Source: Amycolatopsis methanolica 239
GTDB taxonomy: Bacteria > Actinomycetota > Actinomycetes > Mycobacteriales > Pseudonocardiaceae
Assembly (NCBI RefSeq): GCF_000739085.1
Contig: NZ_CP009110.1
Span: 4,216,001-4,280,000 of the forward strand
Direction: 5' to 3'
DNA length: 64,000 nucleotides
The stretch's first letter is position 1. Each line of letters opens with the position of its first letter. This document shows positions 1-8,533 of the stretch, in pieces. Position numbers and translations under genes: made by a program. Below the pieces are notes generated by a model. That model was not told the origin of the DNA. It did no database searches and saw nothing but the letters and a program-made list of their open reading frames with translations.

Positions 1-193
1 AAGCGGTGCAGCAGCGGAGGAACACGTGCTGCCCGTTGTCGACGTGCAGGCCGTCGCGGGTGAACGAGTGCGTCAGGCCGCCCAGCAGGCCGCGGGACTC
101 CAGCAGTGTCACCTCGTGCCCGGCGTCGGCGCAGCGCAGGGCCGCGGTGATCCCGGCGAGACCGCCACCGACGACCGCGACCCGCTGCCTCAT
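1..193 (-). CDS. hpnE: HpnE, hydroxysqualene dehydroxylase (N-terminal part, runs off the left edge)
   Basis: Only the first ~64 residues are in the window. They begin [19 protein letters not shown], the glycine-rich FAD-binding motif of amine-oxidase or phytoene-desaturase type flavoproteins, with the ribose-binding LLES at the end of the second strand. The family member expected directly after hpnC and hpnD is HpnE, which reduces hydroxysqualene to squalene. Its ATG overlaps the hpnD stop (ATGA at 190-193), so the two are translationally coupled. The remainder lies to the left of position 1. A generic FAD-dependent desaturase cannot be excluded from the N-terminus alone, but the operon position makes HpnE the best reading. 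Confidence 0.85.
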   Translation of the reverse strand, partial: MRQRVAVVGGGLAGITAALRCADAGHEVTLLESRGLLGGLTHSFTRDGLHVDNGQHVFLRCCTA

Positions 194-1050
194 GCCGCCC
201 GCCCGCCCAGCGCGCGGACCGCCACGCCCAGCTTTTCCCGCCCGGACAACGAAAGCCGCTTGTCGTACACCGCGGCGGGGTCGTCGGCGATCCGTTCCAG
301 CAGCTGCCGGTAGATGCCGGCCATCGCCAGGCAGCACGCGCCGCTGCGGCGGTCCAGCAGCGGGCCCAGCCGCATGCCGTCGGCGTACCACTCGCGGGCG
401 CGGGCCGCGCTGTGCCGGATGAGGTTCGCCAGGCCGCCGTCCGGGTCGGCCAGCGCGCCGTCGGTGATCCGCAGCTCGACGCCGAACGCGTCGAGGTCCT
501 CGGTCGGCAGGTAGATCCGGCCGTTCCGGAGGTCTTCGCGGATGTCGCGGAGGATGTTCGTCTGCTGCAGGGCGATCCCGAGCGCGTCGGCGTAGCGGGT
601 GGCCTGCGGGTGCGGTTTGTGCCCGAACACGCCCAGGCACAGCCGTCCGATCGACCCGGCAACGCACCGGCAGTACTCGGTCAGCTCGTCGAAGGTGCCG
701 TAGCGGCGGCCCTCGATGTCCATCCAGACGCCGTCGAGCAGTTCCTCGAACGCCTCCAGCGGCACCGGGTGGCGGTGGGCGGCGTCGGCGACCGCGACCA
801 TCACCGGGTCGGTGCTGCGGTCCAGCGCGGCCAGCTCCTTGCGCACGATCTCCAGCTGCGCGGCCTTCTCCTCGACCGGCAGGTCGCCGTCGCCGATGTC
901 GTCGACGCGCCGCGCCAGCGCGTACACCGCGCACAGCGCCGAGCGGCGCTGACGCGTGAGCAGCCGGATGCCCCAGTAGAAGTTGCGGGCCTCCGTCCTG
1001 GTGATGTCCTCGCAGGTGGCGTAGGCCTGTTGGAGCGTGGGTGTCGTCAT
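190..1050 (-). CDS. hpnD: HpnD, presqualene diphosphate synthase
   Basis: A 286-residue isoprenoid synthase of the squalene/phytoene synthase family. It joins two farnesyl diphosphates to presqualene diphosphate, the first step of the three-enzyme bacterial route to squalene for hopanoids. Both Mg-binding aspartate motifs are visible: DDIGD at about residues 50-54 and DIRED at 169-173, the latter within [16 protein letters not shown]. The reading frame stays open further upstream, but the ATG at 1050 ([10 protein letters not shown]) overlaps the hpnC stop as ATGA and matches the family N-terminus. The gene is flanked by hpnC and hpnE with overlaps on both sides, so the three are one operon. 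Confidence 0.93.
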   Translation of the reverse strand: MTTPTLQQAYATCEDITRTEARNFYWGIRLLTRQRRSALCAVYALARRVDDIGDGDLPVEEKAAQLEIVRKELAALDRSTDPVMVAVADAAHRHPVPLEAFEELLDGVWMDIEGRRYGTFDELTEYCRCVAGSIGRLCLGVFGHKPHPQATRYADALGIALQQTNILRDIREDLRNGRIYLPTEDLDAFGVELRITDGALADPDGGLANLIRHSAARAREWYADGMRLGPLLDRRSGACCLAMAGIYRQLLERIADDPAAVYDKRLSLSGREKLGVAVRALGGRAA

Positions 1051-1943
1051 GTGAGCCGACCACCTTCCCGGATCCGTCGGACATGGGCGGACGGGCGCAC
1101 CAGCAGGGCGATCAGGTGCGCCAGGACGCCGGTCTTGCGCGGGCGCGGGGTGCGGGCCAGGACGTCCCAGCGGGCGCGGCGCAGCGCGTCGAGGGTGGCC
1201 AGTCCCCCGGCGATGTAGCCGGCCACCGCGAGCCGCGCCCAGCCGTGCAGCCGGTCCAGCAGCGCCGCGCCCTCGGTGAGCAGGTCGAGCGCGCGGGCGG
1301 TCTGGGCGGCGACGGCCAGCCGCACCGGCCGGCTCGTCGTGGTGGCGTCCAGGTCGGCCTCGGTCGCACCGAACGCGGCCAGGCCGGCCTTCGGCAGGTA
1401 GACCCGCCCGTTGCGGCGGTCCTCGGCCACGTCCTGGCAGTGCTCGATCAGCTGCAGCGCGGTGCACACCCGGTCGGACAGGCGCTCGGCGACGGGGTCG
1501 CGCACGCCGAAGACGCGCAGCACGATCCGGCCCACCGGATCGGCGGAGAGCACGCAGTAGTCCTCCAGTTCGGCCCGCGTGGCGTAGGACGCGACCCGCT
1601 GGTCCTGGAGGTTCGCCCGCACCAGGCGATTGAACGGGTCGAGTTCCAGATCGCGCCGGTGAATCGCGGGAAGAAGATCACGCAATACCCGTTCGTGTGG
1701 TTGATCCCCCTGAAAGGCGCGTTCCAGATCGCGCTGGAATCGCAATAACCCCGGCGTGCGATCCTCGACTGCTGACTCGTCACCCAGATCGTCGATGACA
1801 CGCGCGACGTCGTACACCGCCACCAGATCCGCGCGCAGGTCACGGGGAAGTATCCGCAGTGCTACCGGAAAGTTCTCGGCCTGTTCCTTTTCACGCGGCA
1901 CACGGTCGCCGACCGTGCCGGGACCTGGGGGTGCGGGAGCCAT
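1047..1943 (-). CDS. hpnC: HpnC, hydroxysqualene synthase
   Basis: A 298-residue squalene/phytoene synthase family protein. HpnC converts the presqualene diphosphate made by HpnD to hydroxysqualene, which HpnE then reduces to squalene. Conserved features are DDLGD at about 51-55 and DVAED at 171-175 followed by RRNGRVYLP. The N-terminus ([17 protein letters not shown]) is typical of HpnC rather than HpnD. It is the first gene of the visible hpnCDE operon, and its stop overlaps the hpnD start. The start is divergent from the PucR-type regulator, leaving a short intergenic region that probably holds promoters for both. Confidence 0.92.
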   Translation of the reverse strand: MAPAPPGPGTVGDRVPREKEQAENFPVALRILPRDLRADLVAVYDVARVIDDLGDESAVEDRTPGLLRFQRDLERAFQGDQPHERVLRDLLPAIHRRDLELDPFNRLVRANLQDQRVASYATRAELEDYCVLSADPVGRIVLRVFGVRDPVAERLSDRVCTALQLIEHCQDVAEDRRNGRVYLPKAGLAAFGATEADLDATTTSRPVRLAVAAQTARALDLLTEGAALLDRLHGWARLAVAGYIAGGLATLDALRRARWDVLARTPRPRKTGVLAHLIALLVRPSAHVRRIREGGRLT

Positions 1944-2011
1944 CGCCTCATAATCACTCCGCGGCCGCGGTCAATTCTTCGCTCCGGAAACAAAAATGGA
2001 GAAGCCACGGT

Positions 2012-2026
2012 TGTCACGAGCTGACA
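2012..2026. promoter_or_regulatory. Small dyad upstream of the PucR-type gene (possible operator)
   Basis: TGTCA (2012-2016) and TGACA (2022-2026) form a perfect 5-bp inverted repeat with a 5-base spacer. It lies in an AT-richer stretch between hpnC and the preferred start of the PucR-type gene at 2080. The position suits an operator for either divergent gene, but there is no independent support. Confidence 0.3.
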
Positions 2027-2079
2027 GTATTGAACCGGACAATGGACGGCACGCGGGCAGGCCAGTGGGGGTCCACGAG

Positions 2080-3297
2080 ATGACGGGCAGACGCACGGAG
2101 ACCAGCGACGGCACGCTGGCGAATCTGGCGAAGGCGACCTCGGAACGGCTGCCGCGCATGCTGGACGACGTGGCGCGGCTGCTGAACGAGCACTGGCCGG
2201 ACTACGCCGAGTTCATCGTCACCGAACGGGACGAGGTCCTGGTCTCCGCCAACATGTTCCTGCAGCGGCTGTTGCGGATGGCCAAATGGGACATCGCGGA
2301 ACTGTCCGGCATCGCGGACCAGGGCGTGGATCGCTTCGGCGAGCAGCCGCTGTTCGAGGAGATCGGGCGGGCGCAGTGGCAGCAGGGCCGCGACCTGACG
2401 AGCCTGCTGTCGGCGTACCAGATCGGCGCGCGGGTGGCGTGGCACCACGTCGCCGAGGTCGCGCTCGAGGTCGGTGTCCCCTCCGACATGTTCGCCTCGC
2501 TGGCCGAGGCGGTGTTCATCTTCGTGGACCAGCTGTCCTCGGCGTCGGCGCGCGGTTACGTGCTGGAGCAGTCCGAATCCGCTGCGATGCGGGAGCGGTT
2601 GCGCGACGAGCTCGCGGACATGCTGCTGTCCGACCGGTCCGATTCCGCCGCGATCCGCGACGCCGCGGCCCGGGTGGACTGGCCGCTGCCGCGGCAGGCG
2701 GCGGTCGTCCTGGTGGAGCCGGACAACCCGGTCGGCAGCGCACTGCTGGGGCGGCTCGGGAACTCGTCGCTGCACGTCCGGCGGCAGCGGCTGGTCTGCG
2801 CCATCGTGCCCGATCCGGACGGACCACAGCGGCGGGAGCGGCTGGCGTCGGCGCTGCGGGGCGCGGGCGCGGTCGTCGGGCACGCGGTGCCGCTGGAACG
2901 CCTGCCCGCCAGCATGCACGTCGCCGAGCTGGCCGCGCAGCTGCGCCGCACGCACGTGCTGGAGGACGACCCGGTATTCGTGGACGAGCACCTGGACTCG
3001 ATCATCGTGCACCGCGACGCGAAGCTGTTCGACGCGATGCGGCACCAGTGCCTCGCCCCGCTGGCGCACCTCGGGCCGGTGACGCGCAAGCGGTTGTGCG
3101 AGACGCTCGCCTGCTGGCTGCGGCACCTCGGCGACCGCCGCGCGATGGCGGAGGAACTGCACATCCACCCGCAGACGGTGCGCTACCGGATGACCCAGCT
3201 GCGTGAGCTGTTCGGCGAGAGCCTGGACGATCCGGACAACCGCCGCCGCCTCACGCTCGCCCTCGCCTGGGGCACCTCGGACCCCGGCGACGTGTAG
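2080..3297 (+). CDS. PucR-family transcriptional regulator
   Basis: A 405-residue regulator. The C-terminal ~80 residues carry the PucR-type helix-turn-helix (RAMAEELHIHPQTVRYRMTQ, near the end), preceded by a GGDEF-like/CdaR-type middle domain and an N-terminal helical region (ERLPRMLDDVARLLNEHWPDY). The open frame begins at an ATG at 1996, but that start has no ribosome binding site. The ATG at 2080 is preceded by GGGGG about 10 bases upstream and starts MTGRRTETSD, so I prefer it. The gene ends one base before the stop of the convergent PAP2/acyltransferase gene. The ligand and targets are not evident; the divergent hpn operon is one possible target. Confidence 0.85.
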   Translation: MTGRRTETSDGTLANLAKATSERLPRMLDDVARLLNEHWPDYAEFIVTERDEVLVSANMFLQRLLRMAKWDIAELSGIADQGVDRFGEQPLFEEIGRAQWQQGRDLTSLLSAYQIGARVAWHHVAEVALEVGVPSDMFASLAEAVFIFVDQLSSASARGYVLEQSESAAMRERLRDELADMLLSDRSDSAAIRDAAARVDWPLPRQAAVVLVEPDNPVGSALLGRLGNSSLHVRRQRLVCAIVPDPDGPQRRERLASALRGAGAVVGHAVPLERLPASMHVAELAAQLRRTHVLEDDPVFVDEHLDSIIVHRDAKLFDAMRHQCLAPLAHLGPVTRKRLCETLACWLRHLGDRRAMAEELHIHPQTVRYRMTQLRELFGESLDDPDNRRRLTLALAWGTSDPGDV

Positions 3298-3298
3298 T

Positions 3299-5308
3299 TC
3301 AGTCCAGTTCCGCCAGCACCGCGCGGAATTCGGCGAGGAAGCCGTCCACACCGTCCACCAGGGTCGCGTCCACGGTGGCGCTCATCGAGAACGAGCCGTA
3401 CCACCCGAGCACGCCGATGGTGAACGGGGTGCCCGGCGCGAGCGGGATGATGGCGAACGCCGTGCGCAGCGGGAAGTCGCGGAAGTCCACCTGCCACGCG
3501 GCACCGGGCATGTTGGACACGGTGCCGTTGAAGAACCGTTCGTTGTAGACGGTCCGGGCGAACCAGCGGTGGAAGAACGCCGGCATCAGCCCGGCCAGCG
3601 TGTGCTGCACGAACCGGGACGCGACGACCCGTGTGCCGGTGCGCAACCGCTTGGTGGCCCTGGCGATCCGCTTCAGCCGCTCGGCTTCGGGCATGTCGCC
3701 CAGCGGGATGTCCACCATGACCGCGGCGGTGACGTTGCCCTCCGCGCCGGGCCGCGGCTCGGCGGCCATCAACGTGACCGAGGTCAGCATCGACTCCGGC
3801 AGCGGCGCCACCGCGACCCGCCGCAGCGCGCCGGCCACCCCGCCCAGCAGCAGGTCGGTGACCCGCACGCCGTGCTTGCGCGCCAGCTCGCGCACGTCGT
3901 CGAGCGGGATCTGCAGGGTGGCGTAGCGGCGGTCCGGCGGATCACCCGCGGGCAGCCGCGTCTTGGGCCGCCCGTCGGTGGCCAGCTGCGCCAGCCCGAC
4001 GGCGCCCGCGGCGGCCTTCTGCAGCGCGTTCGGCCGCCGGGTCTCGCTGAGGCCGTCGAGCAGGCTCCGCGAGTCGAACAGCTCCAGCATCAGGCTGATC
4101 GTGCCGATGCCGTCCGCGACGGCGTGGTGCACCAGCGAGATCACCGCGGCGGTGTTCTCCTCGACGCCGCGCACGACTGCGAACCGCCACAGCGGCCGGT
4201 CCCGCGGCAGCGGCTCGCTCTGGAACCGCGCGACGAGCTTGTGCAGCTCCCCCATGCCGCCGGGCGTGCCGTCCGGGCGGGTCAGGTCGAAGTCGGGGAC
4301 GTGCCAGTCCCAGTCGATGTCCGGGTGCGGCACCCAGTGCTGGCGGCGCCAGGGCGAGTAGTCCGACAGGCGCTGCGCGTAGCGGGGCATCTCGGGCAGC
4401 TTGTCGCGGATGGCCTGCTGCACCCACTCCCGGGTCGGCCCGGCGGGGTTGGCGGTCGTGTCGAGCATGATGAGCCCGCCGACGTGCTGCGGGTAGGCCG
4501 GGGTCTCGACGTGCAGGAAGAACGTGTCGGAGGCGGGCACCCGGTCGACCGGCCGGGCGACCTGCGCGATCCAGGTGGCCGCGGCGATGAACACCACGGC
4601 GGCGGCCGCGTCGATCCAGTAGTGGTTGCCGGTGGCGATGATGACCGCGAACGTGATGGCGACGTGCACCGCGCTGACGATCTGCACGGCCCAGCCGCCG
4701 CGGATGCGCGCGAGGACCACCGACACCCACAGCGCCCACCCGACGTGCAGGGACGGCATCGCGGCCAGCTGGTTGGCGCCCTGCAACGCCGGCGAGCCCC
4801 AGGACAGGAACGTGTGCCCGAGCCGCACGGTGTCGACGAACCCGGCGCCCTCGAGCATCCGCGGCGGCGCGACCGGGTAGAGCCAGAAACAGGCGAGCGC
4901 GAACAGGTTGAGCCAGACGAAGCTGTTGCGCACCGAGCGGTAGTGCACCGGGTGGCGGGCGTGCACCCAGATCAGCAGGATGATCGCGCTCGCGATGTAG
5001 GTGATCGCGTACTCGTAGTTGGCGAAGACGCGGATCCAGCCCTGCTCGGCGAGCCACAGGTTGACCGGCAGTTCGAAGTCCAGGTGCATCCACCGTTCGA
5101 ACGCCAGGAGCGCCTCGCCATTGGCGTGCGCCTGCGGTTCGCGGCCCGGCAGCGGGAACGCCTCGACCAGCAGGTAGATCCCGAACAGGCCGATCCCGAG
5201 CAGCAGTTCACCCCACCAGCCCGGACGCTGGACGGCCGCCGCGCGGGCGTCCAGGGCCACCGGGGACCGTGAGGTGGAACCGACGGTGAGCACACCGTCA
5301 TATACCAC
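3299..5308 (-). CDS. Fusion of a PAP2/inositol-phosphotransferase-like membrane domain and a WS/DGAT acyltransferase
   Basis: A 669-residue two-domain protein. The N-terminal ~250 residues are a multi-pass membrane domain with PAP2-superfamily signatures: AMPSLHVGWALW near 185 and GNHYWIDAAAA near 228. From about residue 260 onward it is a wax ester synthase/diacylglycerol acyltransferase: an FFLHVETP start, the catalytic HHAVADG near residue 395, and the C-terminal NGTVSNMPG block. WS/DGAT enzymes esterify diacylglycerol or fatty alcohol with acyl-CoA; PAP2 enzymes make diacylglycerol from phosphatidate. The fusion suggests the two last steps of storage lipid synthesis joined at the membrane, which is an inference. 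It is a single-gene unit facing the PucR-type gene. Confidence 0.88.
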   Translation of the reverse strand: MVYDGVLTVGSTSRSPVALDARAAAVQRPGWWGELLLGIGLFGIYLLVEAFPLPGREPQAHANGEALLAFERWMHLDFELPVNLWLAEQGWIRVFANYEYAITYIASAIILLIWVHARHPVHYRSVRNSFVWLNLFALACFWLYPVAPPRMLEGAGFVDTVRLGHTFLSWGSPALQGANQLAAMPSLHVGWALWVSVVLARIRGGWAVQIVSAVHVAITFAVIIATGNHYWIDAAAAVVFIAAATWIAQVARPVDRVPASDTFFLHVETPAYPQHVGGLIMLDTTANPAGPTREWVQQAIRDKLPEMPRYAQRLSDYSPWRRQHWVPHPDIDWDWHVPDFDLTRPDGTPGGMGELHKLVARFQSEPLPRDRPLWRFAVVRGVEENTAAVISLVHHAVADGIGTISLMLELFDSRSLLDGLSETRRPNALQKAAAGAVGLAQLATDGRPKTRLPAGDPPDRRYATLQIPLDDVRELARKHGVRVTDLLLGGVAGALRRVAVAPLPESMLTSVTLMAAEPRPGAEGNVTAAVMVDIPLGDMPEAERLKRIARATKRLRTGTRVVASRFVQHTLAGLMPAFFHRWFARTVYNERFFNGTVSNMPGAAWQVDFRDFPLRTAFAIIPLAPGTPFTIGVLGWYGSFSMSATVDATLVDGVDGFLAEFRAVLAELD

Positions 5309-5335
5309 GCTTCGTGGCCGCGGCGCTCGCGCGAA

Positions 5336-5929
5336 TCACCGCTCGACCGCGTAGTGCAGGTGCGTGACGCCCGGCGCCGGGACGGCCTCGACCAGGCGGA
5401 GCCGCACGTGCGCGGGCAGTTCGCCGAAGAACGGCCTGCCCGCGCCGAGCAGGACAGGGACCTGGTGGAGGACGATCTCGTCGACGAGGCCGGCGGCGAG
5501 CGCCGAGGTCACCACGCCGCCGCCCATGAGGCCGACGTCCCGGCCGCCTGCGGCGTCGCGGGCTCTGGCGATCGCGTCCTCGACGCCGGTGGTGACGAGG
5601 GTCTGCTGCGCGGTGATCTCCGGAGCCTCGCGGTGGGTGAGGACGACCAGCCGCGCTTTCGGGTGCGGGCTGCCGCCGCCGAAGCGGTCGGAGTCCTCGT
5701 AGGTGTTGCGCCCGGCGACGATCGCGCCCACCCGGCCGGCGAGGGCGTCGAACACCCGGGCGCTGGGCTCGCTCAGCCGGAAGCCGTCGAACACGCCGCT
5801 CGCGGTGCCGCCGTCGAAGTACCAGTCGAAAAGCATCCCGCCGTCGCCGAGGCCGTGCCCGGGGCGCGGGTCGCGGCCGGTGATGAAGCCGTCGACGGAG
5901 ACCGCGTGCGCGGCGATGACCTTGCTCAT
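5336..5929 (-). CDS. RibD_C/dihydrofolate reductase-family protein
   Basis: A 197-residue stand-alone reductase domain. It starts MSKVIAAHAVSVDGFI, the usual opening of RibD_C-type 'dihydrofolate reductase family' proteins, and contains the NADPH-site GLMGGGVVTSALAAGLVDEI and the closing VPVLLGAGRPFF. These proteins are NADPH-dependent reductases of uncertain substrate; the real riboflavin-pathway RibD also has a deaminase domain, absent here. It is divergent from the HxlR-type regulator, with two palindromic sites in the shared promoter region, so it is probably the target of that regulator. Confidence 0.85.
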   Translation of the reverse strand: MSKVIAAHAVSVDGFITGRDPRPGHGLGDGGMLFDWYFDGGTASGVFDGFRLSEPSARVFDALAGRVGAIVAGRNTYEDSDRFGGGSPHPKARLVVLTHREAPEITAQQTLVTTGVEDAIARARDAAGGRDVGLMGGGVVTSALAAGLVDEIVLHQVPVLLGAGRPFFGELPAHVRLRLVEAVPAPGVTHLHYAVER

Positions 5930-5945
5930 CTCGGTGTTCCTCTCA

Positions 5946-5996
5946 GAGTTCCTTCAAGAGACTCCGACGGTAGCAGTATGAGTTCCTTCAGGGAAC
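5946..5996. promoter_or_regulatory. Two tandem operator-like dyads between the reductase and HxlR genes
   Basis: Two copies of GAGTTCCTTCA begin at 5946 and 5980, 34 bases (about three helical turns) apart. Each sits in a dyad: 5946-5964 reads GAGT...ACTC with an inner CTT/AAG, and 5982-5996 reads GTTCC-5-GGAAC. They lie between divergent start codons at 5929 and 6019. HxlR proteins normally bind such palindromes next to their own gene, so this is probably the autoregulatory operator. Confidence 0.6.
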
Positions 5997-6018
5997 CCCG
6001 ATTGGTAGACTCGGGGCC

Positions 6019-6471
6019 GTGCAGCGGACGAACTTCGGCGGGATGGCGTGCTCGATCGCGCGCACGCTCGACGTCATCGGGGAACCGTGGTCACCGCTGG
6101 TGCTGCGGGACGTGTGGGCGGGGATGACCCGGTTCGACCAGATCCAGGCCGATCTGGGCATCTCGCGGAAGGTGCTGACCGAGCGGCTGAACCACCTGGT
6201 GGAGCGCGGTGTGCTGGGGCGACGGCCCTACGACCGGCGGCCGCGCTACGAGTACGTGCTGACGGAGCGGGGCGCGGAGCTCGTCGAGGTGCTGATGGCG
6301 ATGGCGCATTGGGGCGACCGGTGGCTGGCGGGTGAGGCCGGGCCGCCGGTGGTGTACCGGCACCGGGCGTGCGGCGAGGTCAGCGGCGCCGGACTGCGCT
6401 GCGACCACTGCGGCGAGGCGATGCACGCCGGGGATGTCGACCTCCTGCCCGGCCCGGGAGCCGCGGCCTGA
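6019..6471 (+). CDS. HxlR-family winged-helix transcriptional regulator
   Basis: A 150-residue regulator with a GTG start. It has the HxlR winged helix (CSIARTLDVIGEPWSPLVLRD, then FDQIQADLGISRKVLTERL and the wing RPRYEYVLTERG), with the conserved N-terminal cysteine at position 11 typical of redox- or electrophile-sensing members. The C-terminus adds a small ribbon with HRACG...LRCDHCGE, probably metal-binding. It is divergent from the RibD_C-type reductase, and the shared region carries two dyads. The effector is unknown. Confidence 0.9.
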   Translation: MQRTNFGGMACSIARTLDVIGEPWSPLVLRDVWAGMTRFDQIQADLGISRKVLTERLNHLVERGVLGRRPYDRRPRYEYVLTERGAELVEVLMAMAHWGDRWLAGEAGPPVVYRHRACGEVSGAGLRCDHCGEAMHAGDVDLLPGPGAAA

Positions 6472-6595
6472 CCGAGAGCCGCCGGGGACAGTGCCCGCAA
6501 CAGCGGCGGGAACGCGGACCTCGCGAGCGGGAGCGTGCGCTCGGCCGCAACGGCGTGGGGCCCCTCGTCCGGCGGCCTAGGGTCTGCGTGCGGCA

Positions 6596-6734
6596 GCGTG
6601 GAACTCACCCACCAGAGCGGGGGGACCTCACCCACCGGAGTGGGGGGTTCGCGACCGGAGTGTGCGGCTCTCGCGCAGGGGTGCCGCTCGTCCGCCGGGT
6701 GCGGCTCATCCGCCGAGCGTGGCTCGTCGGCGGA
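6596..6734. repeat. Degenerate ~18-23-bp tandem repeat array, seven units, at a convergent junction
   Basis: Seven units begin at 6596, 6617, 6640, 6660, 6681, 6699 and 6717. They share the pattern G(C/T)G-GG-CTC followed by a C-rich half ending CCGGA or similar. The first unit (GCGTGGAACTCACCCACCAG) closely matches the 21-base units at 31026 and 39624. The array fills most of the 279-base gap between the HxlR gene and the convergent membrane protein gene. No unique spacers lie between units, so it is not a CRISPR array. Confidence 0.75.
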
Positions 6735-6750
6735 GCGCGGGCAGGAGGGG

Positions 6751-7437
6751 TCAGGCGGCGGCTGGTGCGGGGCTGTGGCGGCCGGCCAGCCGGAGCGTCA
6801 CGCCGTCGCGGCGGAGCTTGCGCCATCCGTGGCCCACGCAGGCCGCGACGGTCAGCGCGGTGAGCAGCCCGCTGAGGATGCCGCGCGACATCAGGCCCGC
6901 CTCGACGCCCCAGTGCAGGAACCCGATGGTCATCGCGGCGTCGATCAGCCGCGAGCCGCCCCACAGCAGCGCCACCTCGACGAACACGCGGTTCACCGTG
7001 CGGTGCTTGAACAGCTCCGCGGGCAGCCGCACGAAATCCTTGGCCAGGCGCGCCGTGATGGGGCGCCCGATCATCGCACTGCCGACGAAGATCAGGAACA
7101 TCAGCACCGAGCCGACGGCCGGTTGCAGCACGTACACCACCGCACTGGACGTGACCAGCGCGAACGCCGCCCGTCCGACCAGCATCGCCGTGCAGAGCAG
7201 CAACGTGCGGGGCATGTCGCGCTTCATCAGCCGCCGCGCGCCGATCACGAACGCCGCCCAGCCGAGAACCGCGCACAACGCGGGAACCAGGCCGACGAAA
7301 TGCAACAACAACGCCAGCAGAACCGACGGGATGACGACCGTTTCCAGCAACAGAATCGCCGCATCCTTGATCGTTTTCCGCAGGTGCGGTATTTCGATCA
7401 CCAGATGGCGGTCACCGGACGACGCTCGGTGGTGCAC
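6751..7437 (-). CDS. Multi-pass membrane protein, VC0807-like
   Basis: A 228-residue integral membrane protein with about six hydrophobic helices: AAILLLETVVIPSVLLALLL, then segments around ALCAVLGWAAFVIGA, LLLCTAMLVGRAAFALV, VGSVLMFLIFVGSAMI, FVEVALLWGGSRLIDAAMTI and ILSGLLTALTVAACV. It resembles the VC0807 family of uncharacterised membrane proteins; no function is known. The frame opens at 7485, but the GTG at 7437 is preceded by a clean GGAGG nine bases upstream, so I use it. The C-terminal tail is Ala/Pro-rich. It is convergent with the HxlR gene. Confidence 0.7.
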   Translation of the reverse strand: MHHRASSGDRHLVIEIPHLRKTIKDAAILLLETVVIPSVLLALLLHFVGLVPALCAVLGWAAFVIGARRLMKRDMPRTLLLCTAMLVGRAAFALVTSSAVVYVLQPAVGSVLMFLIFVGSAMIGRPITARLAKDFVRLPAELFKHRTVNRVFVEVALLWGGSRLIDAAMTIGFLHWGVEAGLMSRGILSGLLTALTVAACVGHGWRKLRRDGVTLRLAGRHSPAPAAA

Positions 7438-7547
7438 GGGCTCCAGCCTCCAAGGGTCTGCCCTGGGTGCGCGGGGGCAGCGCACTCTCGACAGGCTCTG
7501 TAGGTTCCACCGCCCGCCGGTCCCGAAACCTACGCCGGCTACCTGAA

Positions 7548-8525
7548 TTAATCCTGAGCGAAGGAGTCCGAAGAACGGGACCGAGATGGAACGGTTCCCG
7601 AGAATTTACCACTTCCCGGATAAACCCCGTGTTGGGCCGACCGGGTCGTCTCCGCATGCACGGTCGGCGAGTGCGCGAGCCCGAACACACCGAGGATCAG
7701 CAGGAGGGCCGCGCCTGCGGTCGCCGCGAGCGGGCCCGGCGAGGTCATCAGCGTCGCGTTGAACGCCAGTAGCCCCAGGAAATAGCTGGCCGCGGGGTTC
7801 ACGATGGACATCACGGCGATGGCCGCGGACAGCGAACCCGACCCGTAAGCCTGCTGCCCGAGCAGCAGCCCGGAGAAGGTCGACAGCGCGAGCACGTACC
7901 CCGGCCAGGTGAGCGCCGTGTGAGCGACACCCTCGTTCAACAGCAGGTCGGTCGTCACCTTCATCATGGCCGCGCTGATCGCATAGCAGATGCCGGCCGC
8001 CGTGGCGATGAGCGCACTGTGCATCAGCGGGCCCCGCTTCTGGGCCACCTGCACGAGGGTGACGACGGTGGCCGCGGCGATCAGCACCGCGATCAGCAGG
8101 CGGCCCTGGTCCGGCGACCCACCCAGCGGCGCGGTGCCCTCGACCGCGAGGAACACCACCACGCCGCCGGTGATGGCGAGCCCGGCCAGCCAGTCCCGCA
8201 GCGGCGGCCAGCGGCGGATCGCGGCGGAGGCCATCGGGAGCGCGAAGAGCAGCTCGGTGACCAGCAGCGGCTGCACGAGCGCGATCGACCCGAAGTGCAG
8301 CGCGGCGGCTTGGCTGAAAAAGCCCAACAGGTTCGTGGCCCATCCCGCGAGCCACACCCTCTTGCGCAACAGCTTGCGAATCAGCCACAGTACGGGGACG
8401 CGATGCCGCGCGGCGCGCCCGTCGACGTCGCTGTCGGCAACCTCGATGACCGCGCGTCGCTGAAGCGCGGCTGACGCCGCGAACAGGAACGCCGCAGCGA
8501 ATCCGAGGAATACCGGGACTAACAC
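7548..8525 (-). CDS. DMT-superfamily (EamA/NIPA-like) transporter
   Basis: A 325-residue membrane protein with about nine or ten hydrophobic segments in two similar halves (FLGFAAAFLFAASAALQRR at the start; YVLALSTFSGLLLGQQAYG in the second half), the layout of drug/metabolite transporters. The substrate is unknown. The last ~35 residues (ETTRSAQHGVYPGSGKFSG onward) are hydrophilic and unlike the family; they are encoded by a stretch that looks like a dispersed short repeat. Its start lies 8 bases after the stop of the SDR gene, so the two are probably co-transcribed. Confidence 0.85.
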   Translation of the reverse strand: MLVPVFLGFAAAFLFAASAALQRRAVIEVADSDVDGRAARHRVPVLWLIRKLLRKRVWLAGWATNLLGFFSQAAALHFGSIALVQPLLVTELLFALPMASAAIRRWPPLRDWLAGLAITGGVVVFLAVEGTAPLGGSPDQGRLLIAVLIAAATVVTLVQVAQKRGPLMHSALIATAAGICYAISAAMMKVTTDLLLNEGVAHTALTWPGYVLALSTFSGLLLGQQAYGSGSLSAAIAVMSIVNPAASYFLGLLAFNATLMTSPGPLAATAGAALLLILGVFGLAHSPTVHAETTRSAQHGVYPGSGKFSGTVPSRSRSSDSFAQD

Positions 8526-8533
8526 GTCACTTG

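Noticed and set aside
1996-2079. Extended N-terminus of the PucR-type regulator from the ATG at 1996
   Set aside because: No ribosome site there, the extra residues look random, and a dyad lies in it; the ATG at 2080 has a G-rich ribosome site.
6596-6734. CRISPR-like array
   Set aside because: Units are contiguous and degenerate, with no spacers, and there are no cas genes.
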